Shown here: one piece after another, positions 52,322 to 60,226 of the stretch
Layout: each line of letters opens with the position of its first letter
Position numbering within the stretch: the first letter of the stretch is position 1
Assembly: GCA_041744575.1 (NCBI GenBank)
Contig: JBGTKP010000040.1
Span: forward strand, 1-64,000
DNA from: JTS-RE37 sp041744575
GTDB lineage: Bacteria; Bacteroidota; Bacteroidia; Flavobacteriales; Flavobacteriaceae
Direction: 5' to 3'
DNA: 64,000 nt
Position numbers and translations under genes: made by a program
Notes under the pieces: model-generated
The model's input: only the letters and a program-made list of their open reading frames with translations
What the model was told of the DNA's origin: nothing
The model's database searches: none

Positions 52322-53594
52322 GAGCGTTCTCAAACGTATTGATTGGCTTACCATTTTATTTTATCTTCTCCTGATCGGGATTGGCTGGATAAACATTTAT
52401 TCCAGCACTTATTCCGGGGATAACACGTCTATCTTCGATTTGGGACAAATCTATGGAAAACAGTTGCTTTTTATTGCCCTTAGCCTGGCAAGCATCATCA
52501 TCATCCTTGCACTGGATGCCAGTTTTTATGAAAGATTCTCCAGCCTGCTATACCTCGTGTCACTGGTCCTTCTCCTGGGTCTTTTTTTATTCGGCAAGAC
52601 CATAGCAGGGGCCACTTCCTGGTATGACCTTGGGATTTTCAATTTTCAACCCTCAGAGTTTGCCAAGGTTACCACCGCCCTGGCTCTGGCAAAATACTTA
52701 AGTGACATACAAACGGATATAAAGACCAGAAAAGACCAGATGTATGCCCTTCTGATTATCATTATCCCCGCCATCCTCATCATTCCGCAACCAGACCCGG
52801 GTAGTGCCCTGGTATTTTTTGCCCTAATTCTTGTCGTCTTTCGGGAAGGGTTGCCGCTCTACTATCTGGGATTGTTGATGCTGACTGTCCTTGTGTTCAT
52901 CACCACCCTTATGTTCGGGACCACCTGGGTCGGCATCGGGATCGTACTTTTGATCGCCTTTTTTCTTCTGGTGAAAAAGTCGCGCTTTAAGGTGCCTATG
53001 CTCCCTTTGCTTACATTTTTACTTGTTGCTATCGCCTTTTCACTTTCAGTTAACTTTGTCTTCAACAATGTCTTTGAACAAAGGCACAGAGACCGTTTTA
53101 GTTTGTGGCTCCGCCTCGAAAAAGACCCGACCAAACTGGAGGAAATCAGAAAAACCATCGGATACAATACCTATCAGTCAGAAAAAGCCATAGAGTCCGG
53201 AGGTTTTTTTGGTAAGGGTTTTCTTGAAGGAACCCGTACAAAGGGCGATTTTGTTCCTGAACAGCATACAGATTATATTTTTAGCACTGTAGGGGAAGAG
53301 TGGGGCTTTCTGGGCACTTCCACGGTCATCGTTCTTTTCACCCTGCTGATGCTTCGGCTGGTCTATCTGTCGGAAAGACAGCGAAATGATTTCAGCAGGA
53401 TGTATGGTTACGGAGTGATCTCTATCCTCCTTATCCATTATTTTATAAATATTGGGATGGTAACAGGAGTATTGCCCACCATTGGTATCCCTTTGCCCTT
53501 CTTCAGTTATGGCGGGTCCGGGTTACTGGGCTTTACGGCTCTCCTCTTTATCTTCCTGAAATTGGATGCGAATCGTCTCAATGAATGGAATTAA
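52311..53594 (+). CDS. rodA: Rod shape-determining protein RodA (SEDS glycosyltransferase)
   Basis: 427 residues from the ATG at 52311 (MSGRSVLKRIDWLTILFYLLL), overlapping the PBP2 stop by 11 nt; an upstream start lies deeper inside PBP2. About ten membrane helices and the SEDS blocks are visible (GATSWYDLGIFNFQPSEFAKV, IPQPDPGSALVF, and the C-terminal TGVLPTIGIPLPFFSYGGSG). It polymerises glycan strands with PBP2. It ends the mre operon and converges on the endonuclease gene. Confidence 0.95.
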   Translation: MSGRSVLKRIDWLTILFYLLLIGIGWINIYSSTYSGDNTSIFDLGQIYGKQLLFIALSLASIIIILALDASFYERFSSLLYLVSLVLLLGLFLFGKTIAGATSWYDLGIFNFQPSEFAKVTTALALAKYLSDIQTDIKTRKDQMYALLIIIIPAILIIPQPDPGSALVFFALILVVFREGLPLYYLGLLMLTVLVFITTLMFGTTWVGIGIVLLIAFFLLVKKSRFKVPMLPLLTFLLVAIAFSLSVNFVFNNVFEQRHRDRFSLWLRLEKDPTKLEEIRKTIGYNTYQSEKAIESGGFFGKGFLEGTRTKGDFVPEQHTDYIFSTVGEEWGFLGTSTVIVLFTLLMLRLVYLSERQRNDFSRMYGYGVISILLIHYFINIGMVTGVLPTIGIPLPFFSYGGSGLLGFTALLFIFLKLDANRLNEWN

Positions 53595-53654
53595 GACTAT
53601 TTCGAGACCACCGAAAATCGTGCACCACTCTGCTGAAAATTTCGGGATGCTTCG

Positions 53655-54476
53655 TTAAAACCCCCAGTCTCCTTCCGTGGTGGAAGATTCCAAAATTTTC
53701 TGTTGCGCCATCGGAAGGCTTTTAAAAAAGTCAATACCAGTGACCCTTTCCACCTGATCTACGGACACCCTATAATCTTTCAGGGGGCGATTGCTGTCCA
53801 TGTGGGGTACCAGAAAGGCAAGTACCCTGAGATCTGCCTGCTTCCCACGCGCTACGATTTTATAAAACATTTCCGGTACAGCGATATCCTCCTCCCCTAT
53901 CATGGGAAGCCCGTCTTTGAGTACGCCCCCGGTAATTACATAGACTTCTCCATGAGACTTACACCATTCCCTGACCTGAATTTCGAGCCGGTTCCAGATG
54001 CCCGCATTAAAGCGTTTGTCCTGGGGCGCAATGTTACTTGTGAAAAAGGTTTCTTCATAGGCCTTTCCGGAGAACCGCCGGTCTCCTGCCGGACAGAGGT
54101 GTCCTCGGTCGTATCCTGTGCCCTTGTAATTTGACCAGGCTGCTGAACTGCTTGCAAGCAAGGGATCCTCCCTGAAAAACGGACGTTTTCGCTGGTGGTT
54201 CGTTAGGTGATCATCGAGTAATACATAGGCCACCCACTCTGCCTGTTCATAGGCTTCCTGATAAGATAACCAGTAAAATTGATGTTTGACCAGGGTTCCT
54301 TTGGTTGTACCCGGAAGCATAAAGTCTGGCAAAAGGGGTGAACTTGTCTCTGAAGTGTCAGAGGGTTTCCCATTTGTTGGCACGTAGTTTTCAAAAAGCC
54401 AGAATCCTGTAATACACAGAATCAGAAGAACGGAATAGATTATCCTGTCAGTACGTATGGAACGAGGACCATTCAT
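53655..54476 (-). CDS. DNA/RNA non-specific endonuclease (NUC1 family)
   Basis: 273 residues. One N-terminal hydrophobic segment (SVLLILCITGFWLFENYV) anchors or exports it. The catalytic block YDRGHLCPAGDRR contains the DRGH motif with the general-base His, and FFTSNIAPQDKRFNAGIWNRLE supplies the metal-binding Asn. It should cleave nucleic acids outside the cytoplasm with a divalent metal. Roles in nutrient scavenging or defence against foreign DNA are possible. No immunity gene is evident beside it, which is expected for a periplasmic enzyme. Confidence 0.9.
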   Translation of the reverse strand: MNGPRSIRTDRIIYSVLLILCITGFWLFENYVPTNGKPSDTSETSSPLLPDFMLPGTTKGTLVKHQFYWLSYQEAYEQAEWVAYVLLDDHLTNHQRKRPFFREDPLLASSSAAWSNYKGTGYDRGHLCPAGDRRFSGKAYEETFFTSNIAPQDKRFNAGIWNRLEIQVREWCKSHGEVYVITGGVLKDGLPMIGEEDIAVPEMFYKIVARGKQADLRVLAFLVPHMDSNRPLKDYRVSVDQVERVTGIDFFKSLPMAQQKILESSTTEGDWGF

Positions 54477-54631
54477 GTTTCAAAGATAGCATATCGAACC
54501 TCCGACAGCTGTAAGGTATTGCCAATGATTTCGACAAAGGTGTTCCGGGAGTTACCTCGAAGATATTGATGGTTCTCCAGATAAAAATTTGTTACATTTA
54601 ATTACTGAATCACTCATAATAATAAAATAAG

Positions 54632-55096
54632 ATGCTTACCTGGAAAGATATCATGCATTACGCCGTAGACGGCAACCCGAAACCCAATAAAAGAATAGAA
54701 AAAACTGAAGCCGAATGGCGGGAACAACTCAGTCCGGAACAGTACAGGATTACACGGAAAAAAGGGACCGAGGCACCTCATTCCGGCGCTTTGTGTAGTA
54801 CTCATGATCCGGGAATCTATACCTGTATCTGCTGTGACACGCCTTTATTCGATTCCACAATTAAGTTTGAGTCCGGCACAGGCTGGCCCAGCTTTACTCA
54901 GCCAATAGAAAAGAATGCCATTAAGTACGAGAAGGATACGGCTTACGGAATGGTGCGGGTCGAAGTGATGTGCAATACCTGTGACGCGCATTTGGGTCAT
55001 GTATTTCCTGACGGCCCGGAACCGGGCGGCTTGCGGTATTGTATTAATTCTGAATCTATGGAAATTCTAAAAGATGATGTCCCCAATGAAAAATAA
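54632..55096 (+). CDS. msrB: Peptide-methionine (R)-S-oxide reductase
   Basis: 154 residues. Zinc cysteine pairs (YTCICCDTPLF and MCNTCDAHLGH), the FESGTGWPSFTQPI block and the catalytic Cys in GLRYCINSESM identify MsrB. It has no signal peptide and so acts in the cytoplasm, reducing the R-epimer of methionine sulfoxide in proteins. It overlaps the following msrA gene, forming the start of a five-gene cluster that includes two MsrA homologues. Confidence 0.95.
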   Translation: MLTWKDIMHYAVDGNPKPNKRIEKTEAEWREQLSPEQYRITRKKGTEAPHSGALCSTHDPGIYTCICCDTPLFDSTIKFESGTGWPSFTQPIEKNAIKYEKDTAYGMVRVEVMCNTCDAHLGHVFPDGPEPGGLRYCINSESMEILKDDVPNEK

Positions 55097-55637
55097 TTCC
55101 GCAGAACTGGCCACCTTGGGAGGCGGTTGCTTCTGGTGTGTAGAAGCCGTATTCCTTGAGATTAAGGGAGTTAAAAGTGTAGTTTCAGGCTATACAGGAG
55201 GACACGCTCCAGGGAAGCCTACCTACAGGGAAGTGTGCTCCGGATTAACCGGCCACGCGGAGGTCGTACAAATTACATTTGACCCCGATGAGGTCGCCTA
55301 TGAAGATCTGTTAAAGATTTTTATGACAAGCCATGATCCGACCACCCTCAACAGGCAGGGCGGGGATAAGGGGACCCAGTACCGTTCTGTGATCTACTAC
55401 CACACCGACAGGCAGCAAGAAATTGCCGGGGCCGTCGTAAATGAAATTGCAGAATACTATGACGAGCCCATAGTGACGGAAATAAGCCCTATCGGCATAT
55501 TCCATGAGGCTGAATCATATCATCAGGATTACTATAACAATAACAAATCCCAGGGCTATTGCAGTGCTGTGATAAGCCCGAAACTGGCGAAGTTACGTAA
55601 AACGCACGCAGATAAACTGAAATCTGTCCCAACATAA
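55074..55637 (+). CDS. msrA: Peptide-methionine (S)-S-oxide reductase
   Basis: 187 residues from the ATG at 55074; in-frame ATG codons at 55077 and 55086 are also possible. All overlap the msrB end by 11-23 nt. The active site GGGCFWCVEAVF, GLTGHAEVVQITFDP, SHDPTTLNRQGGDKGTQYRSVIYY and the late YHQDYY match canonical MsrA. It reduces the S-epimer of protein methionine sulfoxide with thioredoxin as donor. Confidence 0.95.
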   Translation: MMSPMKNNSAELATLGGGCFWCVEAVFLEIKGVKSVVSGYTGGHAPGKPTYREVCSGLTGHAEVVQITFDPDEVAYEDLLKIFMTSHDPTTLNRQGGDKGTQYRSVIYYHTDRQQEIAGAVVNEIAEYYDEPIVTEISPIGIFHEAESYHQDYYNNNKSQGYCSAVISPKLAKLRKTHADKLKSVPT

Positions 55638-55681
55638 AGCTGTAATGGTCATTAGCCAACATTAAAATTAAATTTCAGCGC

Positions 55682-55951
55682 ATGCCTATAAAACACGATA
55701 TTGAAAATCAACGCTTTATACTTGAAGTTTCCGGGAAGGAAGCCATCGTTGATTATCGCATGAGATCCGGAGTAATGCACCTGATATATTCAGAAGTACC
55801 AGCCGAATTACGCGGTAAGGGTATCGGACGGAAACTGGTGGAGGCCACGTTTGATAAACTGACGGAGGATGGCTTTAAAGCTGTTGCGGATTGCCGCTTC
55901 ATCCGTTCTGTGGCACGTCGCAGTGAAAAATGGAATTCTGTCATAGAATAA
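55682..55951 (+). CDS. Small GNAT-type N-acetyltransferase
   Basis: 89 residues, the short YjdJ/Gcn5-like subclass. The acetyl-CoA pyrophosphate loop is ELRGKGIGRKLVEA (about residues 42-55), preceded by a strand (MHLIYSEVP). The substrate is not known. Its stop shares one base with the start of the next gene (ATAATG), indicating coupling inside the msr cluster. Confidence 0.82.
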   Translation: MPIKHDIENQRFILEVSGKEAIVDYRMRSGVMHLIYSEVPAELRGKGIGRKLVEATFDKLTEDGFKAVADCRFIRSVARRSEKWNSVIE

Positions 55952-56220
55952 TGAGGCTGCAAAAATACATCGACGGCCTGCCACAAGGTTATTCAGAGGT
56001 GATTTTTGACGGGAGGCGGCATGGAGTGTCCGTTTCAAGCCATAATGGCGGGAGAAGTTATAAAGTGTTTGCCAGGGAGTTGGGTGGAAGCGGATATATC
56101 AGTTTTAATTTTTACAGAACCGGGGCAAAAGAACAGTTAAGGCCATGTGAGATGGCCCGAGAGAAGGTCATCCGCTTTTTAACGAATTATAAGCTGAATA
56201 CCGCCTATGCCGACTCATGA
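55951..56220 (+). CDS. Small conserved-looking protein in msr cluster
   Basis: 89 residues from the ATG at 55951, which overlaps the GNAT stop by one base. No signal peptide or membrane segment. It has a strand-rich body (SEVIFDGRRHGVSVSSHNGGRSYKVFARELGGSGYISFNFY) and ends in a helix (MAREKVIRFLTNY). I do not recognise a named domain. Because it is sandwiched by overlapping genes on both sides (14 nt overlap with the next), it is very probably translated with them and may assist the divergent MsrA. Confidence 0.7.
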   Translation: MRLQKYIDGLPQGYSEVIFDGRRHGVSVSSHNGGRSYKVFARELGGSGYISFNFYRTGAKEQLRPCEMAREKVIRFLTNYKLNTAYADS

Positions 56221-56713
56221 TCAAATTGGATTTGGGGGTGGATGTCATTGGTGTACAGAGGCGGTTTTTAGCGTTATCAAAGGGGTGCGTTCCGTAAGCC
56301 AGGGGTTCCTTTCCTCCACAGGGGATGGCATTGACTTTTCAGAGGGGGTATTGGTGGCGTTTGACCCTTCAGTGGTTCACCTCAGAGACCTCATTCAAAT
56401 CCACCTGGATACCCATAGCAGCGACTCTGATCATGCCATGAGGGATAAATACCGTTCCGCAATTTATACTTTCTCAGCATCGCAGACCCTAAAAGCCGGG
56501 GATCTTCTTGAGGAATTGAAATCTGAAATGAAACAAAGAGTGATAACAAAGGTTTTTCCCTTCAGGGATTTCCAGGCCTCTCTGCCTGCACATCAGAATT
56601 ACTATGCAAAGGACCCTCTCAAACCTTTTTGTCAAAAGTACATTTGGCCAAAACTGTTGGAGCTGTCGGAAAATTTTCCTGAACAGGTTTCCTTACAACG
56701 GATAGAGAGGTAG
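56207..56713 (+). CDS. Divergent MsrA-like protein with GCHWC active-site motif
   Basis: 168 residues. The fold matches MsrA along its length (ring of YRSAIYTFSAS, FPFRDFQASLPAHQNYY, the Glu of DFSEGVLVAFDP), but the active site reads GGGCHWC with His in place of the Phe that helps bind the substrate methyl. The NRQGxDxGTQ loop is shortened to DSDHAMRDK. Catalytic Cys and Glu are kept, so redox chemistry is still likely; the substrate may differ from protein methionine sulfoxide. It overlaps the preceding small gene by 14 nt. Confidence 0.85.
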   Translation: MPTHDQIGFGGGCHWCTEAVFSVIKGVRSVSQGFLSSTGDGIDFSEGVLVAFDPSVVHLRDLIQIHLDTHSSDSDHAMRDKYRSAIYTFSASQTLKAGDLLEELKSEMKQRVITKVFPFRDFQASLPAHQNYYAKDPLKPFCQKYIWPKLLELSENFPEQVSLQRIER

Positions 56714-56912
56714 GTTATATTTGATGGAGCCTGTCCTGTGCCAAGGGACAAAAATAATCCTTAGCTGCCAGTCCAGGTGATAGAAAAAGTATCCTTCTGT
56801 CACTAACTTCCCCTGATCTGACAAACAATACTTGCGAAGATATTGTAAGGTGCTTTCCCAAGATAAGACAAATAGTTAGGCTTCGCAGCCAGGTCTCACT
56901 TAAAATCAATTT

Positions 56913-57395
56913 ATGAAAGTTGTTGTAAGCACATGCATTTTTTTTCTTATCACCGGCATATCGGTCTTTGCCCAAAAAGAAGGCCACCTCCGCAATCTTA
57001 ATGACAGCGTTGCCATCAAGGGTTATGACCCGGTGGCCTATTTTGATTTAGGAATGGCTGTGGAAGGCAAAGAGGAATATGCAGTTGTGGTGGACGACGC
57101 CATCTATTATTGCTCCTCAGAAAACAATCAGCACTTACTGGAGGAAAATCCCGAGGCATACGAACCGGAATATGGAGGATGGTGTGCCTATGCCATGGGC
57201 GATTCCGGGCATAAAGTGGGAATCAACCCCAGGTCATTTGAAATTAAGGATGGCAGGCTTTATTTGTTCTACCATACTTTTTTTTCAAATACACAGAAGA
57301 AATGGAACAAGGATGAGCAGGTGTTGCAGCGACAGGCTGATCTGAACTGGTCAGAAATTGCAAACAACACCAAACGGGATACGTATGAAAACTAA
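56913..57395 (+). CDS. Secreted YHS-domain protein
   Basis: 160 residues with a signal peptide (VVSTCIFFLITGISVFAQ). The YHS domain is visible (IKGYDPVAYFDLG, EEYAVVVDDAIYYCSSENNQHLLEENPEAYEPEYGGWCAYAMGDSG), with Tyr and Cys positions that could bind metal. YHS proteins are thought to bind metal or sulfur species. It heads an apparent operon with DoxX, DinB, NRDE and ATP-grasp genes; the DoxX start overlaps its end by 11 nt. Confidence 0.85.
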   Translation: MKVVVSTCIFFLITGISVFAQKEGHLRNLNDSVAIKGYDPVAYFDLGMAVEGKEEYAVVVDDAIYYCSSENNQHLLEENPEAYEPEYGGWCAYAMGDSGHKVGINPRSFEIKDGRLYLFYHTFFSNTQKKWNKDEQVLQRQADLNWSEIANNTKRDTYEN

Positions 57396-57765
57396 ATTCT
57401 TCTATTGGTTCCTGCGGATCATCCCGGCTGTCATTTTGCTTCAGACTTTGTTCTTTAAATTTACCGGTGATCCTGAAGCCGTGCATATTTTCACCACCTT
57501 GGGGGTGGAACCTTACGGCCGGATTGGCCTCGGGATTATTGAACTAATTACTGCCGTTTTGTTGTTGTATCCCAGAACTGCCGTTATAGGAGCCGGCCTC
57601 GGGGTATTGTTAATGATCGGAGCCATCTTGTCTCATTTTTTTGTCCTCGGAATTGTAGTTCAGAATGACGGAGGTAAACTTTTTATTCTCGCCCTTACCA
57701 CCCTGGCCTGTTGTGCCCTATTTTTGTTTTTTAGAAAATCACTCATCCCTAAAAATGCATATTAA
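57385..57765 (+). CDS. DoxX-like membrane protein
   Basis: 126 residues from the ATG at 57385 (MKTKFFYWFLRIIPAVILLQTLFFKF), overlapping the YHS gene by 11 nt. Four membrane helices, the FKFTGDPEAVHIFTTLGVEPYGRIGLGIIEL block and AVIGAGLGVLLMIGAILSHF fit the DoxX family. DoxX-like proteins are linked to thiosulfate or quinone-related redox chemistry in some organisms. The pairing with YHS hints at a membrane redox or sulfur/metal role, which is inference. Confidence 0.85.
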   Translation: MKTKFFYWFLRIIPAVILLQTLFFKFTGDPEAVHIFTTLGVEPYGRIGLGIIELITAVLLLYPRTAVIGAGLGVLLMIGAILSHFFVLGIVVQNDGGKLFILALTTLACCALFLFFRKSLIPKNAY

Positions 57766-57767
57766 GT

Positions 57768-58262
57768 ATGTTGTTTTCTGCTATAATTTCCAATTTTGAC
57801 GAACTACTTTATCTTCTGGATCAGTTAACTGATGAACAATACAATGAACCTTGTCCTGATCTTGGAAATGCCACAATAGGGGACCACTATCGCCACGTCA
57901 TTGAGATTTTTAGTTGCCTTCTGGAACATTATGGCTCCGGGAATGTAAACTATGACCAAAGGGATCGTGATCGTCTCATAGCCACCAGGATGGTTTTTGC
58001 CTTAGAGAAAATAGACTGGATCAAAGTACATTTGCAGAAACCGGACAAGGAAATCCTCCTCCAGCAGACCCTGGACCAGCGAAACCTGATCATCAGGAGC
58101 AATTATTTCAGGGAGCTGCTTTATAATCTGGAACATAGCATCCATCATCAGGCCCTCATCAAGATCGCTGTGCAGAAATACGACAATATAGTCCTTCCCT
58201 TGAATTTCGGCGTTGCACCTTCGACCATTGCTTATAAAGAGCGTAAGCAATGTGCACTGTAA
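57768..58262 (+). CDS. DinB family protein
   Basis: 164 residues. Four-helix DinB pattern with metal-ligand His in IGDHYRHVIEIF and the His run in LEHSIHHQALIKIA. It starts 2 nt after the DoxX stop and overlaps the NRDE gene by 13 nt. It may bind zinc or nickel and act on a thiol or amine substrate; the exact role is unknown. It is only distantly similar to the other DinB gene at 11712-12230. Confidence 0.82.
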   Translation: MLFSAIISNFDELLYLLDQLTDEQYNEPCPDLGNATIGDHYRHVIEIFSCLLEHYGSGNVNYDQRDRDRLIATRMVFALEKIDWIKVHLQKPDKEILLQQTLDQRNLIIRSNYFRELLYNLEHSIHHQALIKIAVQKYDNIVLPLNFGVAPSTIAYKERKQCAL

Positions 58263-58963
58263 GCTACATAGGTTCTGGCCGGGAAATCATTATTACTTCC
58301 AACAGGGATGAAAGTGTGGTCAGGCCGGTCGCCCTGCCACCAGAGGTATATACTGCCGGTCAAAAACAACTTCTGTACCCCAAGGATCCTTCAGGAGGAG
58401 GCAGTTGGTTTACGGCAGATCATTTCGGGAACGCAGCCGTACTGCTGAACGGGGCTGAAGAAAAGCACTTACGTGCCCTGCGTTATCGAAAGAGCAGGGG
58501 TCTTATCCTGACAGAAGTTGCAGCTGCAGCTTCCCCAATTGTACATTGGAAAAACATTTCTCTGGAGGGTATTGAACCGTTTACCATTATTCTTCTTGAA
58601 AAAAAAGAACTGTACCAGCTGGCCTGGAATGGACGGAAGAAAACTAATATCAAACTTTCGTCCCAGGACAATTATCTGTGGTCCTCAGTGACACTTTATT
58701 CAGAAAAATTCCGACGCAAAAGGGACATGTGGTTCCGTGATTATCTCTCAGGTAAATTGATAATATCAGCAGCGGATATGCTTTCATTTCACAGCGAAGC
58801 AGGGAAGGATGATCAGGAAAACGGCCTCATGATGAATAGGAATGACGTCCTGCAGACCGTGAGTATCACACAAATAAGTATCAATGAGGAAAGGGTGGCG
58901 ATGACCTATCTTCAGATGCAACCCCGCACCGAATACTCAAAAATGATGGCAGTATGTCCGTAA
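58250..58963 (+). CDS. NRDE/TANGO2-family protein
   Basis: 237 residues. The family start MCT with Cys2 and the NRDE motif (ITSNRDESVVRP) are present, as is GGGSWFTADHFGNAAVLLNG. NRDE proteins have an Ntn-hydrolase-like fold. The animal homologue TANGO2 is tied to lipid, CoA or heme handling, but the bacterial role is unsettled. The start overlaps the DinB gene by 13 nt and the end overlaps the ATP-grasp gene by 10 nt, so all three should be made together. Confidence 0.88.
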   Translation: MCTVSYIGSGREIIITSNRDESVVRPVALPPEVYTAGQKQLLYPKDPSGGGSWFTADHFGNAAVLLNGAEEKHLRALRYRKSRGLILTEVAAAASPIVHWKNISLEGIEPFTIILLEKKELYQLAWNGRKKTNIKLSSQDNYLWSSVTLYSEKFRRKRDMWFRDYLSGKLIISAADMLSFHSEAGKDDQENGLMMNRNDVLQTVSITQISINEERVAMTYLQMQPRTEYSKMMAVCP

Positions 58964-60006
58964 ACAGCTTCCGGTTGTTCTGCCACAGGCTGGTTCATTG
59001 GGAATACTGGCCTTTTCAAGTGATCTATCTCCCCATATATGGTCTATGGCTTTACTATGCGATTCGCTCCGGATCCCTCTTCTTTTTCAATGCCGTAAAT
59101 CCCTCCATCAAGAACGGTGGATTTGTGATGGAATCTAAAAAAAAGGTGTATGACCTTATTCCCCGGGAATACTATCCAAGGACGCTGCTTATAGAAAAAA
59201 AAATGTCCGGGCACGAGCTGGATGGCCTGCTCCTCCGGGAGCAAATTACCTATCCGTTAATTGTCAAACCCGATGTCGGGCTGCGTGGGACGGCTGTTAA
59301 AAAGATCCATTCAAGGGAAGAGTTGTTGCATTATAACGATCTCGTTGACTTTCATTACCTCATACAGGACTTTATAGACCTTCCCCTGGAGATCGGGGTG
59401 TTCTATATCCGGTATCCCAATGCCATCGGGGGACAGATCACCGGTATTGTGTCCAAGGAAATGGTTTCAGTAACAGGGGACGGCCGTTCATCCATTGAAA
59501 CCCTGCTGACAGCGATCCCTCGTTTCCATCTGCAACTGAAGACCCTGAAGAAAGAACACAGGCAAATGTCTGAAATCATACCCGCCAGGGGTGAGAAAGT
59601 AATGCTTATGCCTTATGGAAGTCATAGCCGGGGCGCCAAATTCACAGATGTCAGTCATATCATCAATTCAGGGCTGACAACCGTGATGGATACGGTTTGC
59701 ACCCGGATCGAAGGCTTTTATTACGGGCGACTGGATATCATGTACAGGAGTTTGCCCCAATTGGAAGGAGGAGAGGAATTTATGATTGTGGAACTAAATG
59801 GCGCCAAAAGTGAGCCAACCCATATCTATGATCCCCGGCATTCACTGCTATTCGCTTGGAAGGAACTGGCTCGTCATATAACCTATATGTATAAAATCAG
59901 CCGAATGAACCATAAATTGCAGGGTGTGTCCTATCTTGACTACAGATCGGGATTCCGGCAACTGGCCGATCACCACCGCCAACTGAAGAAGCTCGCAGTC
60001 ATCTGA
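58954..60006 (+). CDS. ATP-grasp enzyme with N-terminal membrane-associated region
   Basis: 350 residues. The first 45 contain a hydrophobic segment (WPFQVIYLPIYGLWLYYAIR). ATP-grasp features follow: KPDVGLRGTAVKKI, the hinge LIQDFIDLPLEIGVFY, and the metal-binding FMIVELNGAKSEPTHIYDP. It resembles the ATP-grasp subgroup annotated as D-Ala-D-Ala ligase-like, and should form an amide or ester bond using ATP. Its substrate is unknown. It is coupled by overlap to the NRDE gene and ends the operon. Confidence 0.82.
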   Translation: MSVNSFRLFCHRLVHWEYWPFQVIYLPIYGLWLYYAIRSGSLFFFNAVNPSIKNGGFVMESKKKVYDLIPREYYPRTLLIEKKMSGHELDGLLLREQITYPLIVKPDVGLRGTAVKKIHSREELLHYNDLVDFHYLIQDFIDLPLEIGVFYIRYPNAIGGQITGIVSKEMVSVTGDGRSSIETLLTAIPRFHLQLKTLKKEHRQMSEIIPARGEKVMLMPYGSHSRGAKFTDVSHIINSGLTTVMDTVCTRIEGFYYGRLDIMYRSLPQLEGGEEFMIVELNGAKSEPTHIYDPRHSLLFAWKELARHITYMYKISRMNHKLQGVSYLDYRSGFRQLADHHRQLKKLAVI

Positions 60007-60226
60007 CCTTTCAGGAGCGGCCATTGGTCGGGCGTGTATAGATTCACAAACACATGATCCAATGCCCTGAGCATATCATGGAACTTTTAAAAGCAAGAGA
60101 CGGACACGATCACTGGTGCCAATCAATCCAAATAAAAAATAATGAAGGGTGGGCTTCCTACGTAATCAAAGCAAGATGTCTTAAGGGTAGGGCAGCCTTC
60201 CACATCAAACCATTTCATTATTCATA

